Source: Bacillota bacterium (GTDB lineage Bacteria > Bacillota > Dethiobacteria > DTU022). From it: 9,325 nt of DNA. Location of the stretch: positions 1-9,325 of the forward strand of contig JAAZIE010000196.1 of the NCBI GenBank assembly GCA_012510305.1. Direction: 5' to 3'. Both the position numbers and the translations under genes were made by a program. The notes beneath the pieces are model-generated. The model saw only the letters and a program-made list of their open reading frames with translations, was not told the DNA's origin and did no database searches. Of this stretch, positions 1-6,992 are shown in pieces; the first letter of the stretch is position 1, and each line of letters opens with the position of its first letter.

Positions 1-132
1 GTGGTGGTCGCCCCCACCGGCCGGATCCAGCTCATCGTCCCCTACATGAACACCAACCTCATCGTCATGCGCGACGGCTTTAACAGCTTTATCGAGCGGG
101 TCAAGAGAAAGGATCTGGACCGGTGGAACTGA
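1..132 (+). CDS. C-terminal end of a probable Wadjet JetC (SMC-like ATPase), 5' truncated by window edge
   Basis: An open frame runs in from the left edge and gives 43 residues before TGA at 130-132. The visible tail contains APTGRIQLIVPYMNTNL and ends in a basic stretch (ERVKRKDLDRWN). This short tail has no diagnostic motif. The call rests mainly on position: the frame overlaps the start of a jetD gene by 10 bases, and in Wadjet operons the SMC-like ATPase gene jetC directly precedes jetD. JetC with JetA and JetB forms a MukBEF-like loop-extruding complex that recognises small circular DNA. The 10-base overlap suggests translational coupling with jetD. It could be another ATPase or a nuclease-associated subunit; the family cannot be proven from 43 residues. 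Confidence 0.55.
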   Translation: MVVAPTGRIQLIVPYMNTNLIVMRDGFNSFIERVKRKDLDRWN

Positions 133-1373
133 GCGCTGTTCAGAAAGAGGTGCTTCACGCGCTGCTCGATCGCTACGAGCGGCGCAAGGACTACGGGCGT
201 GCCGGCAAAAGTCCCCGCCGCACCCTGATGCAGGTAAACCGGAAAAGTTTCCCCGATTATTTTCACGTCAGCGACAGCAGCTTTCGCCTTCTCTTCAACG
301 GGGAGATGGCGGCGCTCGAGCGCCGCGGCTGGGTCGAGCTCGACTGGGAGCGCTTTGATCGCGGTCACAGTTTAACCCGGATCGCGCTGGCGGACAAAGC
401 TCTTGCCGAAATCTACGAGGCCCTGGGCCGGGCTTCCCGGAAGCAGCTCTACCGGGAGGCGGCCGCTATTTTAGAAGAGCTGAACAAAGAACTCCCCGCA
501 GAGCTTGGCCCCCTTTACCGGGAAATCGCGGCGCGCCTTCAGGCCCTGCAGCCGCTCCCCCCGCCGCTCAAGGCGGAGCGGCCCCTTCTTTTCCGGGAGC
601 TGCTCCGCGGGCTGCAGGCTCTCTTTGAGCCCCGGGAAAGCGATCTCGCCAGGCGTGTTTTAAGCGCACGCCTCTACGGCGATTCCAAGCGCTGGGAGCA
701 GCTGGAGAAGGGCATCCTGCAGCTGGCCCGGAGCTTCTGCCTGCCCCCTGCAGAGGCCGCGCTCGACGACACCGCCCTTTTGGCGGAACGCGGCATCATC
801 GATCACCCCAGCCATATTTTGCTCAGCGGCCCCCTGCTCTTTACCACCCCGCGGGGCCCGGTGGACCTGGCCGTCTTCTACCCCGACCTGGGGCTGCCGG
901 TGGAGATGGTCCGCGACCTGGTGATCACCGCGAGCGCAGCCGCGGCGGTGATCACCATCGAGAACAAGACCTCCTTTTACCAGTACCTGCGCGAAGGGCC
1001 GCCGGAACACCTGGCGATCTACCTGGGCGGCTATCACAACCGCGGGCGCCGCCTGCTCCTGGAAAAGCTGGGCCGTTATTTTAAAGAGAAAGGACGGGCG
1101 GTCCCCTTCTATCACTGGGGCGATCTCGACCTGGGCGGCTTTCAGATCTGGCGGCACCTGAAGGCAAAAACAGGCCTCCCCTTCACCCCCTTCCTGATGG
1201 ATCTTTCCACCTACCGGAGATGCCTCCACCGGGGGCGGCCCCTGGGCAAAGCCTACCTGGATAAGCTCGCCGCCCTCCTGGACGAGCCCGAATATAAAGT
1301 ATTCCACCCTCTTATCGCCCTCATGCTGGAGAAAAAGGTGCGCGTAGAGCAGGAAGCGGTCCCCCTCAAGTAA
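123..1373 (+). CDS. jetD: Wadjet anti-plasmid system nuclease subunit JetD (DUF2220, Toprim-like)
   Basis: Complete protein of 416 residues, close to the usual 380-430 for DUF2220 proteins. In Wadjet, JetD is the Toprim-like nuclease that cleaves plasmid DNA after the JetABC complex has reeled it in. The N-terminal ~100 residues look like a winged-helix/arm region (basic YERRKDYGRAGKSPRR at 18-33), followed by a helical segment to ~210. The Toprim-like domain is C-terminal: IENKTSF at 279-285 with candidate acidic residue E280, YLGGYHNRGRR at 300-310, and GDLDLGG at 333-339 with D334 and D336 as likely metal ligands; LMDLST follows at 358-363. The GTG start at 123 is chosen because AGAAAGGA at 106-113 lies 9 bases upstream and the overlap with the preceding gene is tight. 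All expected active-site acids are present, so it appears intact. The jetA and jetB genes are not in the window. Family assignment is strong; operation as a complete system is inferred. Confidence 0.88.
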   Translation: MELSAVQKEVLHALLDRYERRKDYGRAGKSPRRTLMQVNRKSFPDYFHVSDSSFRLLFNGEMAALERRGWVELDWERFDRGHSLTRIALADKALAEIYEALGRASRKQLYREAAAILEELNKELPAELGPLYREIAARLQALQPLPPPLKAERPLLFRELLRGLQALFEPRESDLARRVLSARLYGDSKRWEQLEKGILQLARSFCLPPAEAALDDTALLAERGIIDHPSHILLSGPLLFTTPRGPVDLAVFYPDLGLPVEMVRDLVITASAAAAVITIENKTSFYQYLREGPPEHLAIYLGGYHNRGRRLLLEKLGRYFKEKGRAVPFYHWGDLDLGGFQIWRHLKAKTGLPFTPFLMDLSTYRRCLHRGRPLGKAYLDKLAALLDEPEYKVFHPLIALMLEKKVRVEQEAVPLK

Positions 1374-1461
1374 TGCAACAGCAGGGACGGTCGTTGTTGT
1401 TGCACTTTGTTTTGATCGGTAAGAAGGATATGCAACAACAAGGACCGTCCCCGTTGTTGCA
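1374..1461. repeat. REPIN-like inverted doublet of two 31-base palindromic units
   Basis: Two 31-base units lie at 1374-1404 and 1431-1461, separated by 26 bases. Each is flanked by its own inverted arms: TGCAACA/TGTTGCA in the first and TGCAACAAC/GTTGTTGCA in the second. The second unit read on the minus strand matches the first at 28 of 31 positions, so the two are in opposite orientation and share the core GGGACGGTC. This architecture, short palindromic units in head-to-head pairs in intergenic DNA, is that of REP doublets (REPINs) mobilised by RAYT-type Y1 transposases. No such transposase is in the window, so mobility is inferred. The whole 88 bases can also fold as one long hairpin, which could end transcription from jetD or protect its mRNA. 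The first unit begins immediately after the jetD stop codon. Confidence 0.75.
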
Positions 1462-1480
1462 CTGAAGGGAGCATACCCAA

Positions 1481-3622
1481 GTGACTCAAGTGACTCAAAA
1501 TGCCGTTCATGAAAAGATTATTGCCCGCCTGGCCGGCGAACTGGCCATCGGGGAGGCTCAGGCCGGCGGCGCGGCCGCCCTCCTGGATGAGGGGAACACG
1601 ATCCCTTTCATCGCCCGTTACCGCAAGGAGGTAACCGGTGAACTGGATGAAGAGCTGCTGCGGCGCTTGGACGACCGGCTCCGCTACCTGCGGAACCTGG
1701 AAGCGCGCCGCGAAGAAGTACGGCAGCTTATCGCCGCACAGGAGAAGCTCACCCCCGAGATCGAGCAAGCCCTTGCGGCGGCCCGGCGCCTGCAGGAGCT
1801 CGAGGATATCTACCTGCCTTTCCGGCCGAAGCGGCGCACCCGCGCCGGCATCGCCCGCGAAAAGGGGCTCGCTCCGCTGGCCGGGCTGATCCTGGAGCAA
1901 GCGCCCGATGGGCTTGACGAGACGCTCTCTTCGCTGGTGGAGGGGGCCTCAGTTGCCGGCGCCGAAGAGGCCCTGCAGGGTGCGCGCGATATTGCTGCCG
2001 AGACCGTCTCCGACGACTCGCGCGTGCGCCGGCTGGTGCGGTCGCTGGCCCAGCGGGAGGGAGCGCTTTTCTCACGAACGGTGGAAGGAAAAGACCCGGG
2101 GATCTATGAGCAGTACGGCGATTTTCGCGAAGCGGTGGCGGTGCTTCCTTCCCACCGCATTCTTGCCGTCAACCGGGGGGAGCGCGAAGGAGTTCTTGCA
2201 GTGAAGCTGGAGCTGCCCGCCGGCCGCTGCCTTGACGCCATCTTCAAGCTCTACCCGCCGGACCCGAAATCGCCTTTTGCACCGCATCTTCAGGAAGCGG
2301 TGGAGGATGCTTACCGGCGCCTCGTCGCCCCGGCTATCGAGCGGGAGATTCGCGCTTCGCTCACTGAGAAGGCCGGCGAGCAGGCGATCAGGGTCTTCGC
2401 CGGCAACCTGCGGGCGCTGCTGCTGCAGCCGCCCCTTCGCGGCAAGATCATCCTCGGCCTGGATCCCGGCTACCGCACCGGCTGCAAGGCGGCGGTGATC
2501 GATGGGACCGGCAAGGTTCTGGGAACGGAGACGATCTTTCCCCACCCTCCGCAGCGGCGCTCCGACGAAGCCGCCGGGACGGTCGGTGCCCTTGTGGAGC
2601 GGTACGGCGTGGAGCTTATCGTTATCGGCAACGGCACCGCTTCGCGGGAGACCGAAGCGTTCATCGCCGCCCTGATCCCGTCGCTGCCTCATCCGGTGTC
2701 CTATGCCATCGTCAGCGAAGCGGGGGCCTCGGTCTACTCGGCCTCCGCCCTCGCCCGCGAGGAGCTGCCCGGCCTCGATGTGAGCCTGCGCGGTGCGGTC
2801 TCCATCGCCCGGCGGATCCAGGATCCGCTGGCCGAGTTGGTCAAAATTGATCCCAAATCGATCGGGGTGGGGCAGTACCAGCACGATGTCAACCAGGGGC
2901 GGCTGGCTGCCGCGCTGGAGGGGGTGGTGGAGTCCTGCGTCAACAGCGTCGGTGTCGATCTGAACACCGCTTCTGAGGCTCTGCTCGTACATGTGTCCGG
3001 AATCAGGCCCGCCGTGGCCGGGAATATTGTGGCCCGCCGCGAGCGCGAGGGGCAATTCCGGGCGCGGCGCGAGCTGCTCGAAGTCCCTCGCCTGGGGCAG
3101 GGCACCTACACCCAGTGCGCCGGTTTCCTGCGCCTCCCCGGCGCCGAAAACCCCCTGGATGACACCCCGGTCCATCCCGAGTCCTACCCGCTGGCTGAAA
3201 AGATCCACGGCCTGGTGGAGGAAGAGCGCGAGGCTCTTGCGTCCCTTGATGCGGCGGCGGTGGCGGCCCGGCTTGGCGCCGGCCTGCCCACCGTGCGCGA
3301 CATCATCGCCGCCCTGCAGCAGCCGGGGCGCGACCCGCGCGATGAGCTGCCGCCGCCTCTTTTCCGAGCGGAGATTACCCAATTGGCCGATCTGACCGAG
3401 GGGATGATCCTCACGGGTACGGTGCGCAACGTCGTCGATTTCGGCGCTTTCGTCGATATCGGGGTGGGCCGGGACGGGCTGCTTCACCGTTCAGCGCTGG
3501 GGCGCCGGCGCTTTAGCCACCCCCAGGAGGTGCTCTCCGCCGGCGAGGTCATCGAGGTTAAGGTTACCGCAGTGGATCTGGAGAGAGAGCGGATCTCCCT
3601 GGCCCTGGTCGGCTCCACCTGA
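1481..3622 (+). CDS. tex: Tex family RNA-binding transcriptional accessory protein
   Basis: Full-length Tex/YhgF homologue of 713 residues (family usually 720-780). Tex is a cytoplasmic nucleic-acid-binding protein tied to transcription and RNA metabolism and widely conserved in bacteria. Domains in order: N-terminal helical Tex domain with NTIPFIARYRKEVTGELDE (39-57) and EDIYLPFRPKRRTRA (108-122); YqgF-like RNase H fold from about 323 with LGLDPGYRTG (325-334), GNGTASRE (383-390) and SEAGASVYSAS (412-422); helix-hairpin-helix region with GVDLNTAS (491-498) and VSGIRPAVAGNIV (505-517); C-terminal S1 domain about 637-709 with GTVRNVVDFGAFVDIG (646-661). The GTG at 1481 is preferred because GAAGGGA at 1464-1470 is 10 bases upstream; a second in-frame GTG at 1490 is 19 bases away. 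It lies 107 bases after jetD across the repeat pair, is probably a separate unit, and converges with fakA. Confidence 0.97.
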   Translation: MTQVTQNAVHEKIIARLAGELAIGEAQAGGAAALLDEGNTIPFIARYRKEVTGELDEELLRRLDDRLRYLRNLEARREEVRQLIAAQEKLTPEIEQALAAARRLQELEDIYLPFRPKRRTRAGIAREKGLAPLAGLILEQAPDGLDETLSSLVEGASVAGAEEALQGARDIAAETVSDDSRVRRLVRSLAQREGALFSRTVEGKDPGIYEQYGDFREAVAVLPSHRILAVNRGEREGVLAVKLELPAGRCLDAIFKLYPPDPKSPFAPHLQEAVEDAYRRLVAPAIEREIRASLTEKAGEQAIRVFAGNLRALLLQPPLRGKIILGLDPGYRTGCKAAVIDGTGKVLGTETIFPHPPQRRSDEAAGTVGALVERYGVELIVIGNGTASRETEAFIAALIPSLPHPVSYAIVSEAGASVYSASALAREELPGLDVSLRGAVSIARRIQDPLAELVKIDPKSIGVGQYQHDVNQGRLAAALEGVVESCVNSVGVDLNTASEALLVHVSGIRPAVAGNIVARREREGQFRARRELLEVPRLGQGTYTQCAGFLRLPGAENPLDDTPVHPESYPLAEKIHGLVEEEREALASLDAAAVAARLGAGLPTVRDIIAALQQPGRDPRDELPPPLFRAEITQLADLTEGMILTGTVRNVVDFGAFVDIGVGRDGLLHRSALGRRRFSHPQEVLSAGEVIEVKVTAVDLERERISLALVGST

Positions 3623-3632
3623 TACTCCTTTT

Positions 3633-3658
3633 GTTGCGGGAAGATCTTGTCCCGCAGC
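3633..3658. terminator. Possible bidirectional terminator hairpin between convergent tex and fakA
   Basis: A perfect 7-bp inverted repeat TGCGGGA (3635-3641) and TCCCGCA (3650-3656) with an 8-base loop extends by one wobble and one G-C pair to 3633-3658. It sits in the 62-base gap between the stop codons of two convergent genes, where a shared terminator is expected. Neither strand has a clear T-run directly after the stem, so an intrinsic terminator is plausible but unproven. Confidence 0.4.
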
Positions 3659-3684
3659 GGCTCTCCGGCCACCCGGGGTTCCTT

Positions 3685-5376
3685 TCACTCCACCGCCAGG
3701 ATGTAGTAGTAGATCGGCTGGCCGCCGTATTTCAGCTCCACCTCCACGCCGGGGTGAGCTTTTTCCACCGCTGCGGCAAAAGTTTCCGCTTCGCCGCGGG
3801 TGATCGTTTTGCCGTAAAGGATGGTCACAAGCTCGTCGTTTTCGTCCAGCATCCGGGCGATGAGATGAAGCCCCGTAGTGGCGATCTCTTCTCCGGCGCT
3901 GCAGAGCTGCCCGTCGTAAAGACCCAGGTAAGCGCCCCGGGCAACCTTTTTCCCCTCGATCACGGTTTCCCTGGTAGCATAAGTAAGCTCCCCCGACTTG
4001 ACCTGCTGCAGGCTTGCTTCCATCGCGCGAAGGTTATGGTCGAAACCGGCGGCCGGGTTGAAAGCCACCAGGGCGGCGAGGCCCTGGGCGATGGTGCGGC
4101 TGCCGATTACAGCCACCTCTCCGGCACACAGTTTCTGCACCTGCTGGGCGACCATCTGGATATTTTTATTGTTCGGCAGCAGGATGACCCGGTCTGTGGG
4201 GAGCCGCTGCACGGCGTTAAAAAGATCCTCAACCCGCGGGTTCATCGTCTGGCCGCCGTAGACGATCTCATCGGCACCGAGGTTTAAAAAGAGCTCCTTG
4301 ATCCCTTCTCCGAAAGAGACGGCGATGATGCCGGTATCGTCTTTTCCCTTCTGTTCTTTGGATCCGGAGAGCGTGATCACGGCTTCGACCGGGGTGGGCA
4401 AAGAGGATATGTGGCGGTGCTGGTCGGCCATGTTATCGATCTTGATTTTGTGCAGGGAGCCGTAAGCTGCGCAAAGGGTGAGGACTGCACCGGGATCCGC
4501 GGTATGGAGATGTACCCGGCACAGGTTATCCTGCTCCACCACGAGCAGCGAATCACCCAGCGGTCCAAGCTTTTCTTTCAACCGGTCAACCTCGGAGTTT
4601 CCCGCCACGATCAGCTCGGTGCAGTAAGGGCGGGTTAGGCGGAGCGAATCCTTAGGGGGGGACGCCTTGCTGTCTACCGTGCCGCCTCCCCCGGCTTCCA
4701 TTTCCCCAGCCTCTTTGCGGGCCGGGATCTCGCCCAGGGCGTGCTGCACGGAGAAGAGGCATCCTTCAAGAAAGACAACCAGGCCCAGGCCGCCGGCATC
4801 GACCACCCCCGCCTCTTTCAGTGCAGGCAGCATCTCCGGGGTGCGCGCCAGCGCCTCCCGCCCGCTTTTGATTGCGCTCTCAATAATTTTTAAAAAATCT
4901 TCCCCGCCGCGCGCTGCGCTTCTGGCCCCGCGTGCCGTTTCCCGGGCTACGGTCAAAATGGTGCCCTCCACCGGCCTGGAGACGGCCTTGTAGGCGTAGA
5001 CCACGCCGTACTGGAAGGCTTTGCTCAGATCATCGGGATAGGCCACCTTTTTTTTCTGCAGCCCCCGGGCAATCCCGCGCAGCAGCTGGGAAAGGATTAC
5101 CCCGGAATTGCCCCGGGCGCCCATCAGTGCGCTCGAGGCGGTCCTGACGGCGATATCCCCAACAGCGCCACCCCGGTAGTTCAACGCCGCCTCGGCAGCA
5201 GCCGCCAGGGTCATGCTCATATTTGTCCCGGTGTCGCCGTCGGGTACCGGGAAAACATTAAGCGCGTTGATTGTTTCTTTTTCGCCATCGAAAAAATAGC
5301 TTGCTCCCACAATCATTTTCTGAAAATCAGCTGCAGTGATCACCGGCTCCTCCGCTCTGCGGCTTGAATTAGTCAA
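3685..5376 (-). CDS. fakA: Fatty acid kinase ATP-binding subunit FakA (DAK2/DhaL domain, YloV family)
   Basis: Protein of 563 residues, within the usual 540-580 range. FakA phosphorylates a fatty acid held by FakB, giving acyl-phosphate that enters phospholipid synthesis through PlsX/PlsY. The N-terminal kinase (DhaL/DAK2) domain spans about 15-212: NVFPVPDGDTGTNM (40-53) supplies metal-binding Asp, ARGNSGVILSQ (87-97) and DAGGLGLV (193-200) are nucleotide-site loops. A Gly/Glu/Lys-rich linker (about 213-245) follows. The middle domain (about 248-330) holds YCTE (C252) and CRVHLHT (286-292), residues of the kind that bind zinc in this family. The C-terminal FakB-interacting domain runs from about 348 to the end. 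The start is TTG at 5376, supported by AAAGGAG at 5385-5391 with an 8-base spacer and absence of a better ATG. It is the last gene of a fakB-fakA cluster, 29 bases after fakB. Confidence 0.95.
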   Translation of the reverse strand: MTNSSRRAEEPVITAADFQKMIVGASYFFDGEKETINALNVFPVPDGDTGTNMSMTLAAAAEAALNYRGGAVGDIAVRTASSALMGARGNSGVILSQLLRGIARGLQKKKVAYPDDLSKAFQYGVVYAYKAVSRPVEGTILTVARETARGARSAARGGEDFLKIIESAIKSGREALARTPEMLPALKEAGVVDAGGLGLVVFLEGCLFSVQHALGEIPARKEAGEMEAGGGGTVDSKASPPKDSLRLTRPYCTELIVAGNSEVDRLKEKLGPLGDSLLVVEQDNLCRVHLHTADPGAVLTLCAAYGSLHKIKIDNMADQHRHISSLPTPVEAVITLSGSKEQKGKDDTGIIAVSFGEGIKELFLNLGADEIVYGGQTMNPRVEDLFNAVQRLPTDRVILLPNNKNIQMVAQQVQKLCAGEVAVIGSRTIAQGLAALVAFNPAAGFDHNLRAMEASLQQVKSGELTYATRETVIEGKKVARGAYLGLYDGQLCSAGEEIATTGLHLIARMLDENDELVTILYGKTITRGEAETFAAAVEKAHPGVEVELKYGGQPIYYYILAVE

Positions 5377-5384
5377 ATGTCTGT

Positions 5385-5391
5385 CTCCTTT
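5385..5391 (-). promoter_or_regulatory. Ribosome binding site deciding the TTG start of fakA
   Basis: The minus strand reads AAAGGAG, 8 bases before TTG at 5376-5374. The codon after TTG begins MTNSSRR and the first downstream in-frame Met (residue 21) lies within the conserved kinase fold, so TTG is the credible start. Confidence 0.7.
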
Positions 5392-5405
5392 GGTTGCTTG
5401 CTTGA

Positions 5406-6242
5406 TCAGTCGTGGGCCCAGTAGCCCATCCCCACCAGGCCCGGCCCGCCGTGGATGATTAAAACCGGTCCAATCTCCCGGATCTCCACTTTGGCGTGGG
5501 GTGCTGCCTTGATGATCAGCTCTTTTATCGCGGCAGCGTCTTCCGGTGCCGCGCAGTGGATCACGGCTGCTTTCAGCTTCTTGCTTTCCCGGGGCAGCTC
5601 CTGCAGCATCCTCTGAATGGCCTTGCGCTGCGTCCTCACCTTATCCAGGACCGCCACCTCGCCTTTCCAGAAATGAAGGACCGGCCTTATCTGGAGCAGG
5701 GAACCGAGCAGCGCCTGGGCACCGCCGATGCGGCCGCCTTTTTTCATGTACTCCAGGGTTTGGGGGATAAAGTAAGAGCCGAGCTCCCCTACGGCCTGCT
5801 CCAGCCGGGCGCTTATCCCGGCGCGGTTCAGCCCTTCCTCCGCCCACTGCGCCGCCGCCAGGACGAGAAAGGCCAGCGGAGCCGAAGTGGTCAGCGAATC
5901 GATCACCGTAATCTTGCTGGAATCAACGCCGGAGGCCGCCGCCGCGGAGTTTTCAAAAGTGCCGCTCAACCGGGAAGAGACATGGATGGAGATCACCTCT
6001 TTGCCCTGCTCCAACAGCTGCCGGTAGACTTCGGTGAATTGCCCTCCAGACGGTTGTGAGGTAAAAGGCAGCTTGCCCGCCCGGTCCACGCGGGCGAAGA
6101 ACTCCTCGGTGTCAACGATTTCATCGTAAATAAAGCCCTCCTCGAAGTTAACCGTCAGCGGGATCACCGTAACCCCGCAGCGGGCGATCTCTTCTCCGGT
6201 GAGGTAAGCCGTAGAGTCGGTTACCAGGGCGATTTTGCTCAC
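5406..6242 (-). CDS. fakB: DegV family fatty acid-binding protein FakB
   Basis: Complete 278-residue DegV protein (family about 280-290). FakB binds a fatty acid in a deep pocket and presents its carboxylate to FakA. N-terminal domain: VTDSTAYL (7-14), then FTSQPS (60-65) and HVSSRLSGT (87-95). T61 and S93 are the carboxylate-contacting positions known in characterised FakB proteins, and H264 in the C-terminal GPVLIIHGGPGLVGMGYW (258-275) matches the third. LEYMKKGGRIGG (163-174) is a further family signature. No signal peptide, so cytosolic. The GTG start at 6242 has AAGGAG at 6251-6256, 8 bases upstream. The gene stands directly upstream of fakA on the same strand, which supports the fatty acid kinase role over other DegV functions. 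Fatty acid chain preference cannot be read from the sequence. Confidence 0.94.
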   Translation of the reverse strand: MSKIALVTDSTAYLTGEEIARCGVTVIPLTVNFEEGFIYDEIVDTEEFFARVDRAGKLPFTSQPSGGQFTEVYRQLLEQGKEVISIHVSSRLSGTFENSAAAASGVDSSKITVIDSLTTSAPLAFLVLAAAQWAEEGLNRAGISARLEQAVGELGSYFIPQTLEYMKKGGRIGGAQALLGSLLQIRPVLHFWKGEVAVLDKVRTQRKAIQRMLQELPRESKKLKAAVIHCAAPEDAAAIKELIIKAAPHAKVEIREIGPVLIIHGGPGLVGMGYWAHD

Positions 6243-6284
6243 ATTGCTCTCTCCTTCTCCGCGGTTTTTCAGATCAAGGGATCT

Positions 6285-6306
6285 CCGTCGCCGTCGGTGG
6301 CGGCGG
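6285..6306 (-). other. GC-rich hairpin in the gap between the PK-domain gene and fakB
   Basis: CCGTCGCC (6285-6292) and GGCGGCGG (6299-6306) can pair at 7 of 8 positions around a 6-base loop in the 66-base gap. Read on the minus strand no T-run follows, so this is not a standard terminator. It could slow transcription, or shield mRNA between the two cistrons. Confidence 0.3.
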
Positions 6307-6308
6307 GT

Positions 6309-6857
6309 TTACTGCCGGGGCCTGCAGATGATCTCCTTAACAGTCGTGTCAAAAAAGTTATTTGAATGCGCCGGCACAATTACGCAGGAGGTGTCCGCTC
6401 CCCTGCCGCTTCCGCCCAGGGCGATAATCTCCTCACCGTGGGAGATCAGTCCGGCATCAAGGGCCATCACGCTGATCTCCACGCAGACCTTCAGCCCCTG
6501 CCCCAGCAGGCGCAGGGTGGAAGCGACAATCTCTGACGGGTAGGCTCCTTGAAATCTATTTCTCAGCCCTCGTTCCACTCCCGCCAGCAGGTGCGTGGCC
6601 GTGTGCACCGTAACCCCCTTTTCTTTGAGCGATGCTCTCATTTCGGCGGACATCTCATCTTCACCCGGCCCGGTAAAGCCCACATGGTGGGTTACGCAGA
6701 CGATCTGAAAGTTTTTCGCCTGCCCGAAAAGCTTTTCCGCGGTGGCACCGCTGTTGGAAGCGACTACAAGTGTTCCTATTCCAAGTTCCTGCGCCCTTTC
6801 CAGGGCTGCCTCAATGGTGGCACCGGTATTGACCGGCCCTTTTTCTTTCCAGTACAT
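6309..6857 (-). CDS. Stand-alone pyruvate kinase C-terminal (alpha/beta) domain protein
   Basis: Protein of 182 residues that resembles only the C-terminal regulatory domain of pyruvate kinase (PK_C family); the catalytic barrel is absent, so it cannot be a pyruvate kinase. Recognisable segments are NTGATIEAALERAQELGI (10-27), VVASNSGATAEKLF (31-44), VCVTHHVGF (53-61) and a C-terminal IIALGGSGRGADTSCVI (144-160). Similar stand-alone proteins are common in anaerobic Firmicutes and have no established function. The ATG at 6857 is chosen because GGAGGA at 6864-6869 is 6 bases upstream; an ATG two codons earlier (6863) is too close to that site, and longer extensions to 6992 run through the AT-rich promoter region. 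It is first of three same-strand genes (66-base gap to fakB), which suggests but does not prove a role tied to fatty acid activation or central carbon sensing. Confidence 0.85.
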   Translation of the reverse strand: MYWKEKGPVNTGATIEAALERAQELGIGTLVVASNSGATAEKLFGQAKNFQIVCVTHHVGFTGPGEDEMSAEMRASLKEKGVTVHTATHLLAGVERGLRNRFQGAYPSEIVASTLRLLGQGLKVCVEISVMALDAGLISHGEEIIALGGSGRGADTSCVIVPAHSNNFFDTTVKEIICRPRQ

Positions 6858-6863
6858 GTGCAT

Positions 6864-6869
6864 TCCTCC
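6864..6869 (-). promoter_or_regulatory. Ribosome binding site fixing the start of the PK C-terminal-domain gene
   Basis: The minus strand reads GGAGGA, then ATGCACATG. The second ATG (6857) has a 6-base spacer; the first begins directly next to the site and is unlikely to be used. This shortens the open frame by 45 codons compared with its maximum length. Confidence 0.75.
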
Positions 6870-6963
6870 CCAGGACTTAATGGCATGGCCCAGTTGTTTA
6901 TCCATTTTATCATGCCGGCCCCAGAATATGAAAATTAGATCGGAACCTTGCCCACCTGCGGGG

Positions 6964-6992
6964 AAAATAGAGGGAACCAGGGTATAAATCAA
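6964..6992 (-). promoter_or_regulatory. Candidate sigma-A promoter for the PK-domain, fakB, fakA cluster
   Basis: On the minus strand TTGATT (6992-6987) is followed after exactly 17 bases by TATTTT (6969-6964). Each box matches 4 of 6 consensus bases. Transcription would begin near 6957, about 100 bases before the start codon. It sits in an AT-rich divergent region, where a promoter for this strand is needed. The match is modest. Confidence 0.45.

Noticed and set aside
660..1307. 215-codon minus-strand open frame opposite jetD
   Set aside because: It is antisense to the conserved Toprim-like domain and shows no recognisable family.
1374..1461. Short CRISPR-like array
   Set aside because: Only two units exist, they are in opposite orientation and each is palindromic, which fits a REP doublet and not a direct-repeat array.
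2072..3487. 471-codon open frame on the minus strand opposite tex
   Set aside because: It is fully antisense to the strongly conserved Tex protein, has no recognisable domain, and long antisense frames are expected from GC-rich codon use.
3631..4287. 218-codon plus-strand open frame opposite fakA
   Set aside because: It lies antisense to the C-terminal FakB-binding domain of FakA and shows no recognisable family.
6858..6992. Longer N-terminal form of the PK C-terminal-domain protein starting at 6992
   Set aside because: The added 45 residues match no part of the domain, run through the AT-rich promoter region, and a strong GGAGGA site points to the ATG at 6857.
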